A stretch of DNA of 64,000 bases from Orychophragmus violaceus (GCA_030180135.1 CM058239.1:72113823-72177822), one strand, 5' to 3'; positions 21,582 through 34,707 are shown, counted from the stretch's first letter. The notes: generated from the sequence alone by a model not told the origin. Translations and numbers: made by a program.

Positions 21582-22065
21582 ATCAATTGGTGTTGTTGTC
21601 TTACTTAGGGCTTCCTTCAGTTGCTCTTGGTGGGCGACAACGCTGAAACGTGTCTGGGCTGCTTTTGCTTGGGCTTGCAAATTAAAGATTAGCTTTCAGG
21701 CTTTCGACTCCATGAGAATTTACTCGTCCATCCTTCTCAGTGGCCTGTGACAATTAAAGACAGTAAGAGAAAAACACCATCTTTAAAGATCGTGAGATGA
21801 CTTTATAAACATGGATTGTGTAAAATTTACTTTACCTTAGGAAAGATGTGGTTATATTAAACTGTTTATATCTCACGAGGTCTTAGTTCTTTGCAGTGCT
21901 TCTGCAGTCCTTTGTGATGCTAACCATGTCTTTCATATGTCGTTGATAGATCACCTAAAAAAAAATTTAGAATAAAGTTATGTGAGGTTGGGGAATGCCT
22001 AAGATGATACAAAAACCAGCTTGTAAGCTCTCAAACACTCGAACTTAGCAGAACACATTAATGAG
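21582..22065 (-). other. Exon-like pieces of a CACTA or host gene
   Basis: Read on the minus strand there are acceptor-like AG sites followed by short coding-like blocks: one after TTTTTTTAG near 21957, and one after TTGTCACAG near 21747. Both soon meet stops. Together with 25400-25900 they look like a degraded, intron-containing minus-strand gene split by the Athila derivative. I cannot name it; the second CACTA gene is one possibility. Confidence 0.3.
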
Positions 22066-22427
22066 TGATAGGTCGAGTTTTAATCCCTATTCTAACTGCA
22101 AGTGCACAGTGATGTAGTCGTAGTACTCAGGTTTTCTAATAGTCATAGATAGATCCTGTAATTTCATCCCAATGGTTACTTAAGTTCCTGCAAGATATTG
22201 TTAACTCTTCTAAAAAAATCATTGTTTTTATTTAAACTGTTTTGATTCGATAAAACAAATTTTGAAAAATGGACTGACTCTAAGAAAACAAAAGCGTGCG
22301 TCAGTAGCTCCTCCCCCACACTTAAAACACACTGTCCTCAGTAGTGTCAAGCTCAGGATCGGCGAGAATAAATAATCAAATTGAAACAATCCGAAAAGTT
22401 GCAGAACACTTGCCTATCGTCGCCCTG

Positions 22428-22585
22428 TGTCAATCGATGCCACAATGTGTGTCGATCGATGCAAGGCGAATATGCTCGCGGTTATGTGAATAACCAATGT
22501 CTAAACCGCAATTAATTCGGTAAACCGTAAATCGCGATTGCATCGACTGATGCACTAGGTGTGTCGATCGATGCAAGGCGATTCT
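22428..22585. repeat. TCGATCGA cassettes, Athila derivative 3' region
   Basis: Two pairs, each ending TGTGTCGATCGATGCAAGGCGA. Confidence 0.9.
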
Positions 22586-22739
22586 GCCTGTTTCTCACGC
22601 CTCTGAACACACTTAAACAGAAAAATCAAAACACCAAAATCAAAACGAAAAATGAAAATAAAAACGAACCTAACAGTGGGTTGCCTCCCACTCAGCGCCT
22701 GTTTAAAGTCAGTAGCTTGACTATTGGAAGAGATCAGAT

Positions 22740-23696
22740 TCATGGGGGTTTCAACAGAGACTTTGAATGTCTCTGTGAATATCTCTTCATCCAAGGAGGT
22801 GTGTAAGAGGTATCAGCATGAGAGCGTCCAAGGTACGTAGGAAGAGATCCAGGGCGGGAGCGAAGCTTGGGTGGGTTTATGCGTTTTCCTGCATTCAAAG
22901 CAATACGGTCAGGAGGTTTAATCTTAGGTGATTTATACCTTACCTTTGGTGCAGATCTGATGTCTGGAGCTTTCTGCTTATGAGCAGTTACAGGTACTGA
23001 AGATGTTAGAGCAGGTTCAAGAGGAACCACCATCTTCTTCTCTCCACTATCAGATACTGTAGTTCCACCAATATGAGCTTCTTCTTTCAAATGACCATCA
23101 GCGGATATCATCTTCTTTGCATCTCTAAACACACAAGGATGAACTTGCGAAGCTTTAGCTGGTGGGGTTTCATTTAGCTCCTTATCTATAACTTTCATGC
23201 AGTTAGCCACTTCTAGCTCCTGTTTAGACGGTTTAGGAACCTTAGGATATGGCACAAATGGCTTATAGACTCGTTCCAGGATTGTTGCAGGCTTCTGGTC
23301 TTGTCTGCGATCTGTGTCGATCGATGCACCGGATGTGTCGATCGACACAAGGCGATTATGTTCAAATCCATCAGTCGGATCGGGACTGTGTCGATCGATG
23401 CTTGAGCTGTGTCGATCGATGCAAGTCTCAGACAGACATAATTTATCCAGAAAATCAGAGATTATGCTCTCTTCTTCTCCCAGCAAGTCAATCCCATCTC
23501 TTAAGGTCACAGCTTTGATGGATTTGTACTGTTCAGCTTTCCCAGCTTCATTTTGCCTTTGTATTGCTCCAGCTGTCTGCTGAACTTGGACATCAAACTT
23601 CCCATTCAGATTTTCATGTATAGCATTCAGCTTCCTGTCGAAGTTTACAGCAGTCTTAGCCTGATCCTCTAGCAACTGCTCCATCATGGATTCCAT
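22740..23696 (-). CDS. Gag C-terminal-like protein of the Athila derivative
   Basis: A 318-codon ORF. The first part (MESMMEQLLEDQAKTAV..., LNGKFD) matches the segment after the glycine-rich region of the full Athila Gag. Residues about 90-135 contain repeated Ser-Ile-Asp-Arg/Thr units from TCGATCGA cassettes. Then comes a segment like the start of Athila pol (VYKPFVPYPKVP). The last 150 residues are basic and proline-rich, with no match elsewhere in this window. There is no protease or polymerase motif. It is probably not a functional Gag because the capsid core is missing. Whether it is translated is unknown. Confidence 0.6.
   Translation of the reverse strand: MESMMEQLLEDQAKTAVNFDRKLNAIHENLNGKFDVQVQQTAGAIQRQNEAGKAEQYKSIKAVTLRDGIDLLGEEESIISDFLDKLCLSETCIDRHSSSIDRHSPDPTDGFEHNRLVSIDTSGASIDTDRRQDQKPATILERVYKPFVPYPKVPKPSKQELEVANCMKVIDKELNETPPAKASQVHPCVFRDAKKMISADGHLKEEAHIGGTTVSDSGEKKMVVPLEPALTSSVPVTAHKQKAPDIRSAPKVRYKSPKIKPPDRIALNAGKRINPPKLRSRPGSLPTYLGRSHADTSYTPPWMKRYSQRHSKSLLKPP
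23318..23425. repeat. TCGATCGA cassettes inside the gag-like ORF
   Basis: Four motifs giving Cys-Ile-Asp-Arg-His and Ser-Ile-Asp-Thr repeats. Confidence 0.9.
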
Positions 23697-24110
23697 CTTG
23701 CTCTTTTAAGTATCAGCAGCAGGAGGTGTCTGATAAGAAGATGATCCATAAGATCTCTAATAAGAACAACCCTGCTGATTACTAAACCTGTTTCCTTGGA
23801 ATCCAGAGCTATTGATGTAGTTCAAATCCTCTTCCTGTCTTTCCAACAACTGCTCCATCATGATCATCAGCTTACCATATTGTTTATTTTGAGGAGGAAA
23901 AGGCTGATATGATGGAGATTCATAATTCCTGGTGAATGAATAGGAACCATAGCCTCTGCAGAACGAGTTATTCTGCTGATTTTCCAATATCCATTCCATC
24001 ATTCCCATCATCTTACGCGATGTGTCGATCGATGCAGAGAAGTGTCGATCGATGCAAGCTCGAAGATGTGTCGATCGACACACAGGACCGTGTCGATCGA
24101 TGCAGTGCGA
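23697..24110 (-). pseudogene. Upstream Gag fragment of the Athila derivative
   Basis: Minus-strand residues include EEDLNYINSSGFQGNRFSNQQG, closely matching the Gag segment before the C-terminal part in the full Athila. Stops near 23757 and 23706 separate it from the downstream ORF. Its N terminus is made of Cys-Ile-Asp-Arg type repeats from a four-unit TCGATCGA cassette (24018-24107). Confidence 0.6.
24018..24107. repeat. TCGATCGA cassettes, Athila derivative gag start
   Basis: Four TGTCGATCGA motifs, the last followed by CAGTGCGATT. Confidence 0.9.
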
Positions 24111-24227
24111 TTACAGGCGTACCTGAAACGCAAGAACAAGAAAAGAGAAAAAAAATTAGTAACAAAAAATAAAAACGAAAAACCTAGTCTAAACCCTAAG
24201 TTCAAATCTATCGAAGACTCAAAAGAG

Positions 24228-24245
24228 TCCCCGGCAACGGCACCA
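24228..24245 (-). promoter_or_regulatory. Primer binding site of the Athila derivative
   Basis: Minus strand TGGTGCCGTTGCCGGGGA, one base different from the tRNA-Asp PBS of the full Athila, placed six bases before the 5' LTR. Confidence 0.85.
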
Positions 24246-24251
24246 AAAACT

Positions 24252-25394
24252 TGATAGGTCGAGTTTTAATCCCTATTCTAACTGCAAGTGCACAGTGATG
24301 TAGTCGTAGTACTTAGGGTATCGAATCCACAGGGACTCTGATCAATGATAGATTATAAAACAGAAGAGATTAAACTAGGAAAAATCAAATATGATTAGAA
24401 ACTAAAAAGCAGGCAGAAAGTTAATAGCGAGTTTGTGAGCAAGGAAGCGAACGTTCAGTCTAGGGAGTTCTCAGAAAATCAAAAACATAAGCTAATCAAT
24501 CAATCATGATCTAATTAAGAACTGTTCTAGAACTCAAACACATATATAGAATTAACCAACTGTCGTTGCGAGAATTCTCTAAGTCTAAGTGCAGCAATCC
24601 AAATTCCTTTGCAATTACTAACAGATTAAACTAGCATTAATTCCAAGTTCGATATGTTCACAATTAAACTAAACCAAATTTCTTTGCGAGAAGTTCAATT
24701 GCTCATCTAGGTTCTTTCTAGCTAATTAACCAACTGTCGTTGCATCAATCAACCTAACATCAATAATCTAAGTGGCCAGTTCAGATTAAGCATTAAGAAC
24801 AATCCTAGACGAAGAACTAGAAAGTATGAATCCCTACAGATTGATTAACCTATAATTCCATGAAATCCCTAATGAGAACCCCTAAACTTAACAGGTAATC
24901 TACTCAGACATGATCATCGAAACATAAAACATCATGAATAGAAAACCAAATATCATAAAATCAAATAAAGAACTGGGGTTCAAAATCCTCTCTCTTTCGA
25001 GATCAGGATCAGCCCCTAACTCTCTCTGAAAAAATAAAACTTAGTAAAAGCGTTGCCTAAACAAGTGGCTAAAAAACCCTAATATAATGGTCTAAAGTCG
25101 ACTAGGGGCCTTTTTGCAGGTCTGGGAAGTTTCTGGGCAAAAACTGTAATTTCTCCAAAATGCAGATTTTTGGGCACAGAACTGCAACGTCCGTTGCAAG
25201 GCGAAAACGCAGCCAGTGAACTCTGTGAAGTCTCTAAATAGTGCAGAATTGCTCCAAATGCTCCCAAAACGTCCAATTAGGCTCCAGATGTTCTTAAACC
25301 TGTAAAACACCTGAAAAGACTCCAAAACACATAGAAAGACTTTATAACAAAGACATATACCATGGTTAAAATCCCTAAAATCCATGGTATATCA
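24252..25394 (-). repeat. Athila derivative 5' LTR
   Basis: 1143 bp, TGATAGG...TATATCA. Same general layout as the full Athila LTRs but clearly diverged, so it belongs to another subfamily. Confidence 0.9.
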
Positions 25395-25399
25395 ATGAG

Positions 25400-25900
25400 T
25401 TAAGTAGAGATTGGTGTCTTCAATTGCGTGCTAACTATAAGAAGAACATCCTAACCAATAGACTCTAACTCCTCAAACACTCATTAAAAAATAACCAACT
25501 TACCCAGACTGTGGAACATAGGAGTCGTTTACAACCTGTAGAACCAAAATTAATTGTAAACAAATAATCAGATTCAGAGCCTGTCCCGTTTCAAAATCAA
25601 AGCAAAGCAGAAGCAAAATAACGATGTATCTACTTGTACCCGTAGGCATCGATTCACGGAGGGTTTCGTGATTGAGATATTCAAGGAAGAATTATAGAGA
25701 GTCGATAGGGTTTCGGCCAAAGTTAGCTTTAAAATGGAAAGCTTCGAATAAGAGATTCGAAGAAGAGATATCAGTTTGAGATGGTTGGGTGTAGAAGAGG
25801 ATTCGTGGAGAGATTAGAGAGATGATTCGAAGGAGATATCTGAAAAGGGGAAGAACAAAAGAAAATCAGGGTTTGACGTATTTGATGATTTCTCGGCACT
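25400..25900 (-). pseudogene. 5' end of a minus-strand gene, unidentified
   Basis: On the minus strand, a pyrimidine-rich UTR-like stretch (25900-25660) leads to an ATG at about 25650 (Met-Pro-Thr-Gly-Thr-Ser-Arg-Tyr). A putative second exon follows between TTCTACAG and GGTAAGTTGG (25510-25545). The Athila derivative cuts the gene at 25394. It probably continues at 22065-21590. The product is unknown, and a CACTA-encoded protein is possible. Confidence 0.3.
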
Positions 25901-26572
25901 CTGTTGAAAAGTCTTGGGTATAAGCGGGTAATTGAAATGTTTTGGTCTATAAAATTGGGTTTAGGTTTCCCGGATTTATTTGGAAAATATTTGAATTTTT
26001 GCCCACTTGTAGGCGTAACGTGGCCGTAATGTAATCCTTTTTACTGACTCTGTTTTAAAATTTTAACTAATCTATTTTACTTTATTAAAATCAGAACAAA
26101 TTTGCTCACAGTATAAAGAACGTTTGAAGACAAGTTTTATGAAAGCAAATTTGTGTTTTAAATTCTTTGAAATAGTTTTGCAACTTTGGTAACACACAAA
26201 TTAAAAATATTACACAACAAGATTTAAGAAATATGTTTCAGACTAGAATGTTAAAGCACAGACGAAACATTATATTTATAAGGGTTTATGGTTTCTTATG
26301 GAGTGAACAAAACCCTATACCTTAAAAAAGAACCTTAAATCCTCATTATGCGGTTTCATTGTAGGGCATCTCCAACCCAACCATAAAACCTCAAATGTTT
26401 AGGTTTTGAAAATTGAAACCTCAAATTTGAAGTTTGGGAAACAAACAAATTACACTTAATTTTACTATTAAAATTATTCAACAAACGTATTTTCGTGATA
26501 CTCCCAAATATGATCAATCAATGCATTTCGAAATGAGAAATGTAGCTTCTTTATTTTTTTATCTTAAGATTG

Positions 26573-26612
<40 letters not shown>

Positions 26613-27146
26613 TCTAAGTTAAAAAAATTTAATGGTCAAAACTAATGAAATATTTAATTAGAAAGACTAGATTATGATTTTGTGAATCTTTCTAGATATA
26701 TGTGATTTTGTTTTGAGTATATACGAACTTATCATGTTAAGAAAATTTAATAATATCAGTCGAGAGTAACATTGAATATTCTTCTTGTCTCTCATTTAAT
26801 GTGTAAGCAATAAGCACAACCCTACCAAATGAAACGTTCAAAACAAGATTAGAGGGTGGCTGCAGCATAAACGTCCCGCACAGATAGAGGAACTCTGCAA
26901 AAGCCTGCAAGAGAACAAAAGACAAAACCAATGCACGGTTATATGTCTCTGAGGCTACAGCAAAGCAAACGACAAAATCAGTATACGGTTCAAGGGCTCA
27001 GGGGCTACACCAGAACAAAAGACCAAACCAGTATACGGTTTGTATAACTTTTAACCATGATATAACCATGCATATCTAACCAAGATATTTAACCTTGATT
27101 AATTGATTTGATTGGGGTCGCGAAGATACACACTCCACATAACCGT
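25901..27146. other. AT-rich non-coding stretch
   Basis: No supported gene. A segment at 26364-26384 (GGGCATCTCCAACCCAACC) resembles the ends of small plant DNA transposons, but no inverted partner was found nearby. A (TA)n run lies at 26575-26609. A short direct repeat (ACGGTT with flanking CAAAAGACAAAACCA-like text) occurs near 26915-27040. Confidence 0.5.
26575..26609. repeat. (TA)n microsatellite
   Basis: About 17 perfect TA units in AT-rich sequence. Confidence 0.95.
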
Positions 27147-28921
<1,775 letters not shown>

Positions 28922-28931
28922 AACATGCATA

Positions 28932-30147
28932 TTACAAGGGCTCTTCATCCTGCTCTTCATAGTCATCTTCATCCTCATCATCAGGAGATGATGAATTACA
29001 ACGAAATTCATCTTCTGGTTTTGCATCCCCGACCTCGTAATCAAGATCTATTGTGTTTCCTCCTTTTTCCAAGTTCTCAATAACGAGATCTTTGATTCTA
29101 GTCATCATCACAGGATCAACATTTTCTTGTTGCAAAAGATTCGGTTCCATGTCACCATAATCTCTTGGAATATTTCCCCTCGGGTTGACTTGTACAACAC
29201 TTACCCACTCCCTTTTTGGTTTCTTCGTGTATGGATATGGGATAAAGGCAATTTGTATGTACTGAATGAAGTTATATACGTACATTTAGTTAAAGGCATT
29301 AAGATTTAAAGGTATGGAACTAACGTACCTAGAACAAATGGTTCGTCTTTACTGTACGCTCTTGCTGAAAGAACGTCTACAACACCAGCATTACTCTTCC
29401 AAGTGCCTCTACCGATCATAGGGTCGTACCAGTTACACTTAAATAGTGTGATTCTCAAATTCACAATTTCCTCATACTCGAGCTGTATGATATCAGTTAA
29501 AATCCCGTGTAAATCAGCCTCATCAGATGCATCAGCATAATTCTCTCCTTTAACACGTACACCATAGTTACATGTCTTCCGGCCCACGCCGTGATTCTCT
29601 CTATGAAACAAATATCCTCTTGTAAAATAGATGGGCCAGGTTTTAGCCTTATGCACGGGTCCATGCACTATCTCTATCACCCAATCAGGAAATTTATGTG
29701 TGTTTTTCCAATAAGTAACCTGCAGTACATAGAAAGAAAATATCAAATATAGAGTTTGGCGAAGAGAATTCAAATAAATATATAGGTAAGAAAGAATTTT
29801 ACACATACATAAGTTTCCACCCAGCTTCGATATTCTTCGGGTCTTTTTGCGGAGAGCTCTTCTTCGGAGATTTCTGGATATTATATGGATAGATAATCTT
29901 CAAACATAGTATAGTTGAATATATTAAGCCGGAAGATAAGACATGCCAATATATATATATACCTCTATAGTGGCTCAAAATATCCACAGTTTCGCAGAAC
30001 ATAAACATGTGTGCGTCTATAGTCTTCCTCTGAATGCCAAATTTCTTGCATTCTTCCACTTGGACGACCCACTTGAGTAAATATATCAGGAACATCGACA
30101 TGATATACGGAAATTTCACCTTCAATGAATCTGGTTAACCTGACCAA
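28932..30147 (-). pseudogene. CACTA transposase C-terminal part (DUF4216-like, acidic tail)
   Basis: Minus-strand exons continue the TNP2 gene. A linker piece reads EDYRRTHVYVLRNCGYFEPL (29968-30027). A DUF4216-like domain follows (29806-29320; VHKAKTWPIYFTRGYLFHR, LFKCNWYDP). After an intron with donor CTAG-GTACGT near 29325 comes KREWVSVVQVNPRG and a very acidic C terminus (DDEDEDDYEEQDEEPL) ending at 28932. This order is usual for plant CACTA transposases. Some exon joins are unclear, and at least part of the gene is frameshifted. Confidence 0.8.
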
Positions 30148-30201
30148 ATTAATTTGTTTAGAAAAATTTAAAATTAATTAATATACTACCACGTGTGTGT
30201 C

Positions 30202-32211
30202 TTACAAATGGCAAAGTGACAATGTGATATCGCATTTACCTTGATTTTTGTTATTCGCAGCAAAGTAATGCTCTGAGAAATAAGCTATCTCCTCGTTGAT
30301 ATACGATTCAACAATCGATCCTGCCGCATATCTTTTGCTATTTGCTTTCCCTTTCAACTTTTTGAAATACCTTTCAAAAGGGTACATCCAACTATATTGC
30401 ACCGGACCTCCCAATTCAGCTTCGTAGGGGAGATTTATAGGTAAATGCTCCATCACGTCGAAAAATGATTGTGGAAAAATCTTTTCCAAGTTGCATATGA
30501 TTAAAACTATGTTTTCTTTGAGAATTTGGAGACGAATTTTTTTGTAAAGTTCTCGAGCATAAGTCACGGAAAAATTTTTCAAGCCCTACAATATATATTT
30601 TTTCAAAGTGTTGGTAAATATAAAATATTATACTCATACTTAATTATCAAATATTAAGTAAAATAAAGTAAAAAACCTGCTAACACAAGGTGGACGTTCC
30701 GGTCTAAGAGTTCGACAAAGATAAATGGAAGTAGCCGCTCCATAAAAATGTGGTAGTCATGACTCTTCATCCCTGAAAACTTATCTTTATCCATATCAGC
30801 ACAAGTAGCTAAGTCGGCCGCATAGCCATATGGAAATTTTACTGCATGTTTCACACATTCTAGTAATTTTTTTCTGGCATCGTTTGTCAATATGTACATG
30901 GGAAAAAGAGCTTTACCCTCACCATCAATATGTAGGTGTGGCCGAGAACAGAATCGTTCTATATCAATTCTTGACATGATGGTGTCTTTGGATTTACCCT
31001 TCACAATCAAAAGAGTATTCATGAAATTGTCAAAAACATTCTTCTCTACATGCATCAAATCAAGATTATGTCGGAGAGTGAGGTCCCTCCAGTACGGAAG
31101 CTCCCAGGATATGCTTTCCTTATGACAGTTATGCAACTTCCCATAGCCAGGCTCCTTATTTTTGTGACCGTTTCCACTAACGTCCTTTGTTTTCAGTGGA
31201 TTTAGACCTTGCAGTCGCTTGCTATAAACTTGCTCACCACTCAATACCTCAGGTGGATGCTCTTTCGAGGCGTCTTTTCCCTTAAAGATGTCTTTTTTAT
31301 TTTTCCTCAACGGTTGACCAAATGGAAGAAATCTCCTGTGACAATCAAACCAACACGTCTTCCTTCCCTTAGGCAGATAAAAAGATTTTGTATCTTCCAT
31401 GCAAATAGGACAAGACAATCCACCATGGGTCGTCCATCTTGATAACATCCCATATGCCGAGAACTTGCTTATCGTCCATAGCAGCACTGCTTTTAGTTTA
31501 AAGTTTTCATTCAATGACACATCGTATGCATCGACTCCAGAAGACCACAATTCTTTTAACTCCTCAATAAGAGGTTGGAAGAAGATATCGAGACTAGCGC
31601 GCGGATGATTTGGCCCAGAATTCAGATTGTAAGAAACAAGTATTTTGTATTCATGCACATATCAGGGGGTAAATTATATGGAGTCAAGATCACGGGCCAC
31701 AACGAATGATTTCGAGACATGCCAAATGGATTGAACCAATCTGTACATAATCCAAGATACACGTTTCGGGGTTCTTGGGAAAACAGAGGATGTTGAGCTT
31801 GAAATGATTTTCACTCCACCGCATCAGACGGATGACACATTTCTCCCTCCTGCATTTGGTGTTCCGCATGTCATCTCATTGCTGCTGCAGTCTTCTTGCT
31901 TTGATACATTCTCTTCAGTCTGTCAACGATTGGTAGATACCACATACGACTGTAGGCTACTCTGGTTCAACTATGTCTCTCATTCGGCTTTCATCTTCGT
32001 TTAGAAAAAACCGACACTTTTCTTCCTTTTCGTCTTCTTTCCAGAAGATCATACAATTGTTCATGCAAACATCAATTGTACGATAAGGGAGGCCTAAATT
32101 GCGCATCAGTTTCTCTGTCTCGTAGTGTGAACATGTTGTCTGGTTTCCTTCTGGTAATTACTCTTTCATCATTTCACATATCGAATCCACTAACCTTTCA
32201 CTCATATTATG
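30202..32211 (-). pseudogene. CACTA TNP2 transposase core and DUF4218
   Basis: Catalytic part of the transposase that cuts CACTA ends. The longest open stretch (31658-30654) holds the Transposase_21/TNP2 domain: ILVSYNLNSGPNHPRASLDI, the cysteine pair in CPICMED, and HNLDLMHVEKNVFDN. DUF4218 starts at KSHDYHIFMERLLPF and continues after a gap at 30582-30202 (FPQSFFDVMEHLPINLPYEA). Upstream, in other frames, peptides such as NPFGMSRNHSLWP (near 31720) show that the domain extends to about 31850 but is broken by frameshifts and a stop near 31659. It is probably inactive. Confidence 0.88.
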
Positions 32212-32742
32212 TTATGCCTTGTTATGCAGGACCCGAGCAGCCAAGGATAACTGCGAGTGACCTTCACGACGACCATCGTATAAAGGATTGTTGGCTCCTT
32301 CTAACAGGTCATAAAACTTTTTTGAATGATTACGTACATGTTCTTCACTATTAGTCACGTAACCACGAAATGCATCATTCACCATATCCACATACATATC
32401 TTCTAAAATATTATGACCATTCGGATCAACATAACTCGTTCCAATATCTAAACCGATTTCTTCTCCATGCTTATACCAAACACAATAATCAGGCATAAAT
32501 CTGTAACTAAACAGATGATTCCAAATTCCTGGTTCCGTGGTTTCCGTTTTTTCGTTCTTGCAGAAACGATAAGGGCATAGAAACTTACCGCCATTGCTCA
32601 GAGCTAAAGGCTGGTTTTTGGCAAGTTCCATAAATTGTGCCACCCCCGTTATGAAGGTTAATAAGAAATTGTTTGTGGCATCATCAAACCTATTATACAT
32701 CCACTCCCGATGGTTGCTATAATTATTGTAGCCTCCCGCCAT
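32212..32742 (-). pseudogene. CACTA transposase N-terminal transposase-associated domain
   Basis: 176 codons starting MAGGYNNYSNHREWMYNRF. A Trp-Met-Tyr start, a zinc-binding-like CPYRFCKN, then FSYRFMPDYCVWYKHGEE are the marks of the transposase-associated domain that precedes TNP2 in plant CACTA proteins. The first cysteine cluster is intact. The ORF ends at 32212 where the reading frame toward TNP2 is lost. Confidence 0.88.
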
Positions 32743-33181
32743 GTAACTAAATTTTCATATTTTTTGTGTTTCTATAAATGAAAACGAAGAAAGGGCTGAA
32801 TTTCGACTATGTAGACATAATTGGCAACTCCCATTAATTGTCATGAATGCATGCACATGAAACGGGTACACCTACCACAAACAGGTAAATATATAACTAA
32901 ACTCTCATATTATTATTACTAAATCCAAAACTACTATATTAAGCATGAAAAGAGTATGCCTGGCGAATTATAAAACTTTATATTTTGGAAATTATGCGCA
33001 TCGGCGCGGTATCTAAACCAAATGTCACGGTAAATTATCAATAACCGGTCAAAATGCCCTAACCATCATAACCTCTCTAAAATTCAGACAGTCTCTCCCT
33101 TTCCGCCGTCGAATACCCTAACCATCATAACCTCAGAATTTTGGCTCTCCTATTGCAGAGAAAACAGAAACGACAAGAGAA
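32743..33181. other. CACTA 5' sequence flanking the captured gene
   Basis: No gene. TATTATTATTACTAAATCCA at about 32909-32928, with similar bases on both sides, is repeated at 34383-34402 on the other side of the RNase H fragment. 33110-33180 looks like 5' UTR of that fragment. Confidence 0.55.
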
Positions 33182-34070
33182 ATGGATAAGGGAAAGGCAA
33201 GAACCCCTTCACTCCCTTCATCGTTTCTGATTTTGATTCTTCTATTTATCTATTGAATCATTTTCTTTCGTTGATCTGCTCGTGCCATCGATTATGAAGC
33301 ATGCGATACTCTAGGTTCGAACTTCGATATTGATGTTTACGTCTTATTAAATTACAATATGTATGTTTTCAGAAATATTGAACCATTGAGTTTGATGGAG
33401 CTTCAAAAGGAAACCCTGGAAGAGCTGGTTTAGGAGCTGTTCTGCGTGATTCAGATGGAACTGTCATCTCCTCCTACCGTGAAGGATTAGGCAATAGAAC
33501 AAACAACGTTGCCGAATATAGAGGTTTGATTCGTGGTTTGGAGTCTGCTTTAGAAAAAGGTTACACACACGTGAGGGCCTATGGAGACTCTCAGCTTGTT
33601 GTTAAACAAGTCAGTTGCTTTACAGCTAATACTTGTTTTCTCTCTTGAATCTTTATCTTTAGACTTTTTGATAACTATCATTAAACAGATGCGGGTTGAA
33701 TGGCAACTCAGAAGCCTGAAAATGGCTGAGCTGTATAATCAGGCAAAAGATTTTACCAGCCAATTTAAGTCATTCGATATCGAGCATATTCCCAAGGTAT
33801 TGCAAAAATCCTTTTGTGTTTTTAACATTCGATTTGTAGATGCTTAAGATTTTCTGAGTTTGTCTAATTTCCATTTGCAGGAATACAACTCTGAAGCTGA
33901 TAGCCATGCAAACTACCGGATCCATCTCCAAGGTGAGAAATTAATCTGCAATAATGAATCCAATTATATTTTCCCAGAAAATTAGTCAAAGTTCGATGTT
34001 GTTTTCGATCTTCTGTGATGCATATTCAGATGGCCAGACACAAGTGATTGCAGGTAGGAAGTACTACTGA
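33182..34070 (+). pseudogene. RNase H-like host gene fragment captured by CACTA
   Basis: Predicted exons are 33373-33609, 33689-33796, 33881-33932 and 34030-34070, with GT/AG borders, and possibly a first exon from ATG 33182. The product is a RNase HI-type domain (FDGASKGNPGRAGLGAVLRD, NNVAEYRG, GDSQLVVKQ, EYNSEADSHAN, DGQTQVI), as in plant RNase H-like superfamily proteins. The acidic residues D (FDGAS), E (AEYRG), D (GDSQ) and D (EAD) are all present. A TGA six codons into the second exon, just before TIEFDG, breaks the link to the first exon. Introns are kept, so this is a DNA-level copy, not a retrocopy. It lies between transposase and terminus. Confidence 0.8.
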
Positions 34071-34429
34071 AGTATAGATATTTGTGTTCTTCATGCTTAG
34101 AAGTTAGAAGAACATGCCTCTACGCTTTTTTCTTCTGTTTTTTTTCTTTTCTCATCAGAACATGTTCCCTTCTAAAGAACAAATCAATGTATTTCGTTAA
34201 GATGGGAGGATTATGAACAATCAGTTTCTTATGGTAAATTTAACGCATAACAATTAGAGATTATGAAAGAAAAGCATACATGGGTCATTCCCATTTAATA
34301 ATGATTACAATATGTATATATATATATATACCAACTTTGATAATCAGTTAAGACTATTAGCACATATATACAAACTATCCCGTATTATTATTACTAAATC
34401 CAAAATACTATATGATATGACCCATACCC
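34071..34429. other. Non-coding CACTA sequence
   Basis: No gene. Contains a short TA run (34315-34330) and the second copy of the duplicated segment at 34383-34412. Probably the 3' flank of the captured gene followed by element sequence. Confidence 0.5.
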
Positions 34430-34707
34430 GGCTACTTTAAGACACGACCAATGAATGGAATATTAGTCATATCAATAGCGACAAATAAACGACTTGGCTA
34501 CTACTATAACCAAAGTAGCGAATTAGTCGCCCATGTACTGACCAATTCACGATTGTTCTATGACTCTACACATCAGACGCAAAATAGTCACCATATTACC
34601 GACTAGCCTGCGACTAGTAGCTATATTGTCCCCTAATAGTGGCCAAGTGTTACGACTACAAGTATAGTCGCAAGGTTTAGTCGCAAAAACGATGTTTTCT
34701 TGTAGTG
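34430..34707 (-). repeat. CACTA terminus and subterminal repeats (right side)
   Basis: Dense GACTA/TAGTCG motifs lead to TTTTCTTGTAGTG at 34695-34707. Its reverse complement, CACTACAAGAAAA, is the standard CACTA terminal inverted repeat. The next three bases TAA would be the target duplication. The transposase reads away from this end, as expected for the 5' end of such an element. Confidence 0.88.

Larger units (their letters stand above)
22066..25394 (-). mobile_element. Deleted, gag-only Athila derivative
   Basis: Target duplication ATGAG at 22061-22065 and 25395-25399 proves a complete insertion unit of 3.3 kb. The right (5') LTR is whole (24252-25394). The left one is cut to its outer 62 bp (22066-22127) and joined to 3' untranslated sequence like that at 3482 in the full Athila. 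Protease, RT, RNase H, integrase and the Gag core are absent. The 3' region keeps the PPT-like CTCCCCCACACTTA at 22313-22326. It could only move with proteins supplied in trans, and not now, because the 3' LTR and its PPT junction are lost. Confidence 0.9.

Noticed and set aside
24253..25394. Independent solo LTR
   Set aside because: The matching target duplication ATGAG at 22061 and 25395 and the adjacent PBS show that it is the 5' LTR of the deleted Athila derivative.
26364..26384. Possible terminal repeat of a small DNA transposon (GGGCATCTCCAACC)
   Set aside because: No inverted partner or target duplication found nearby.
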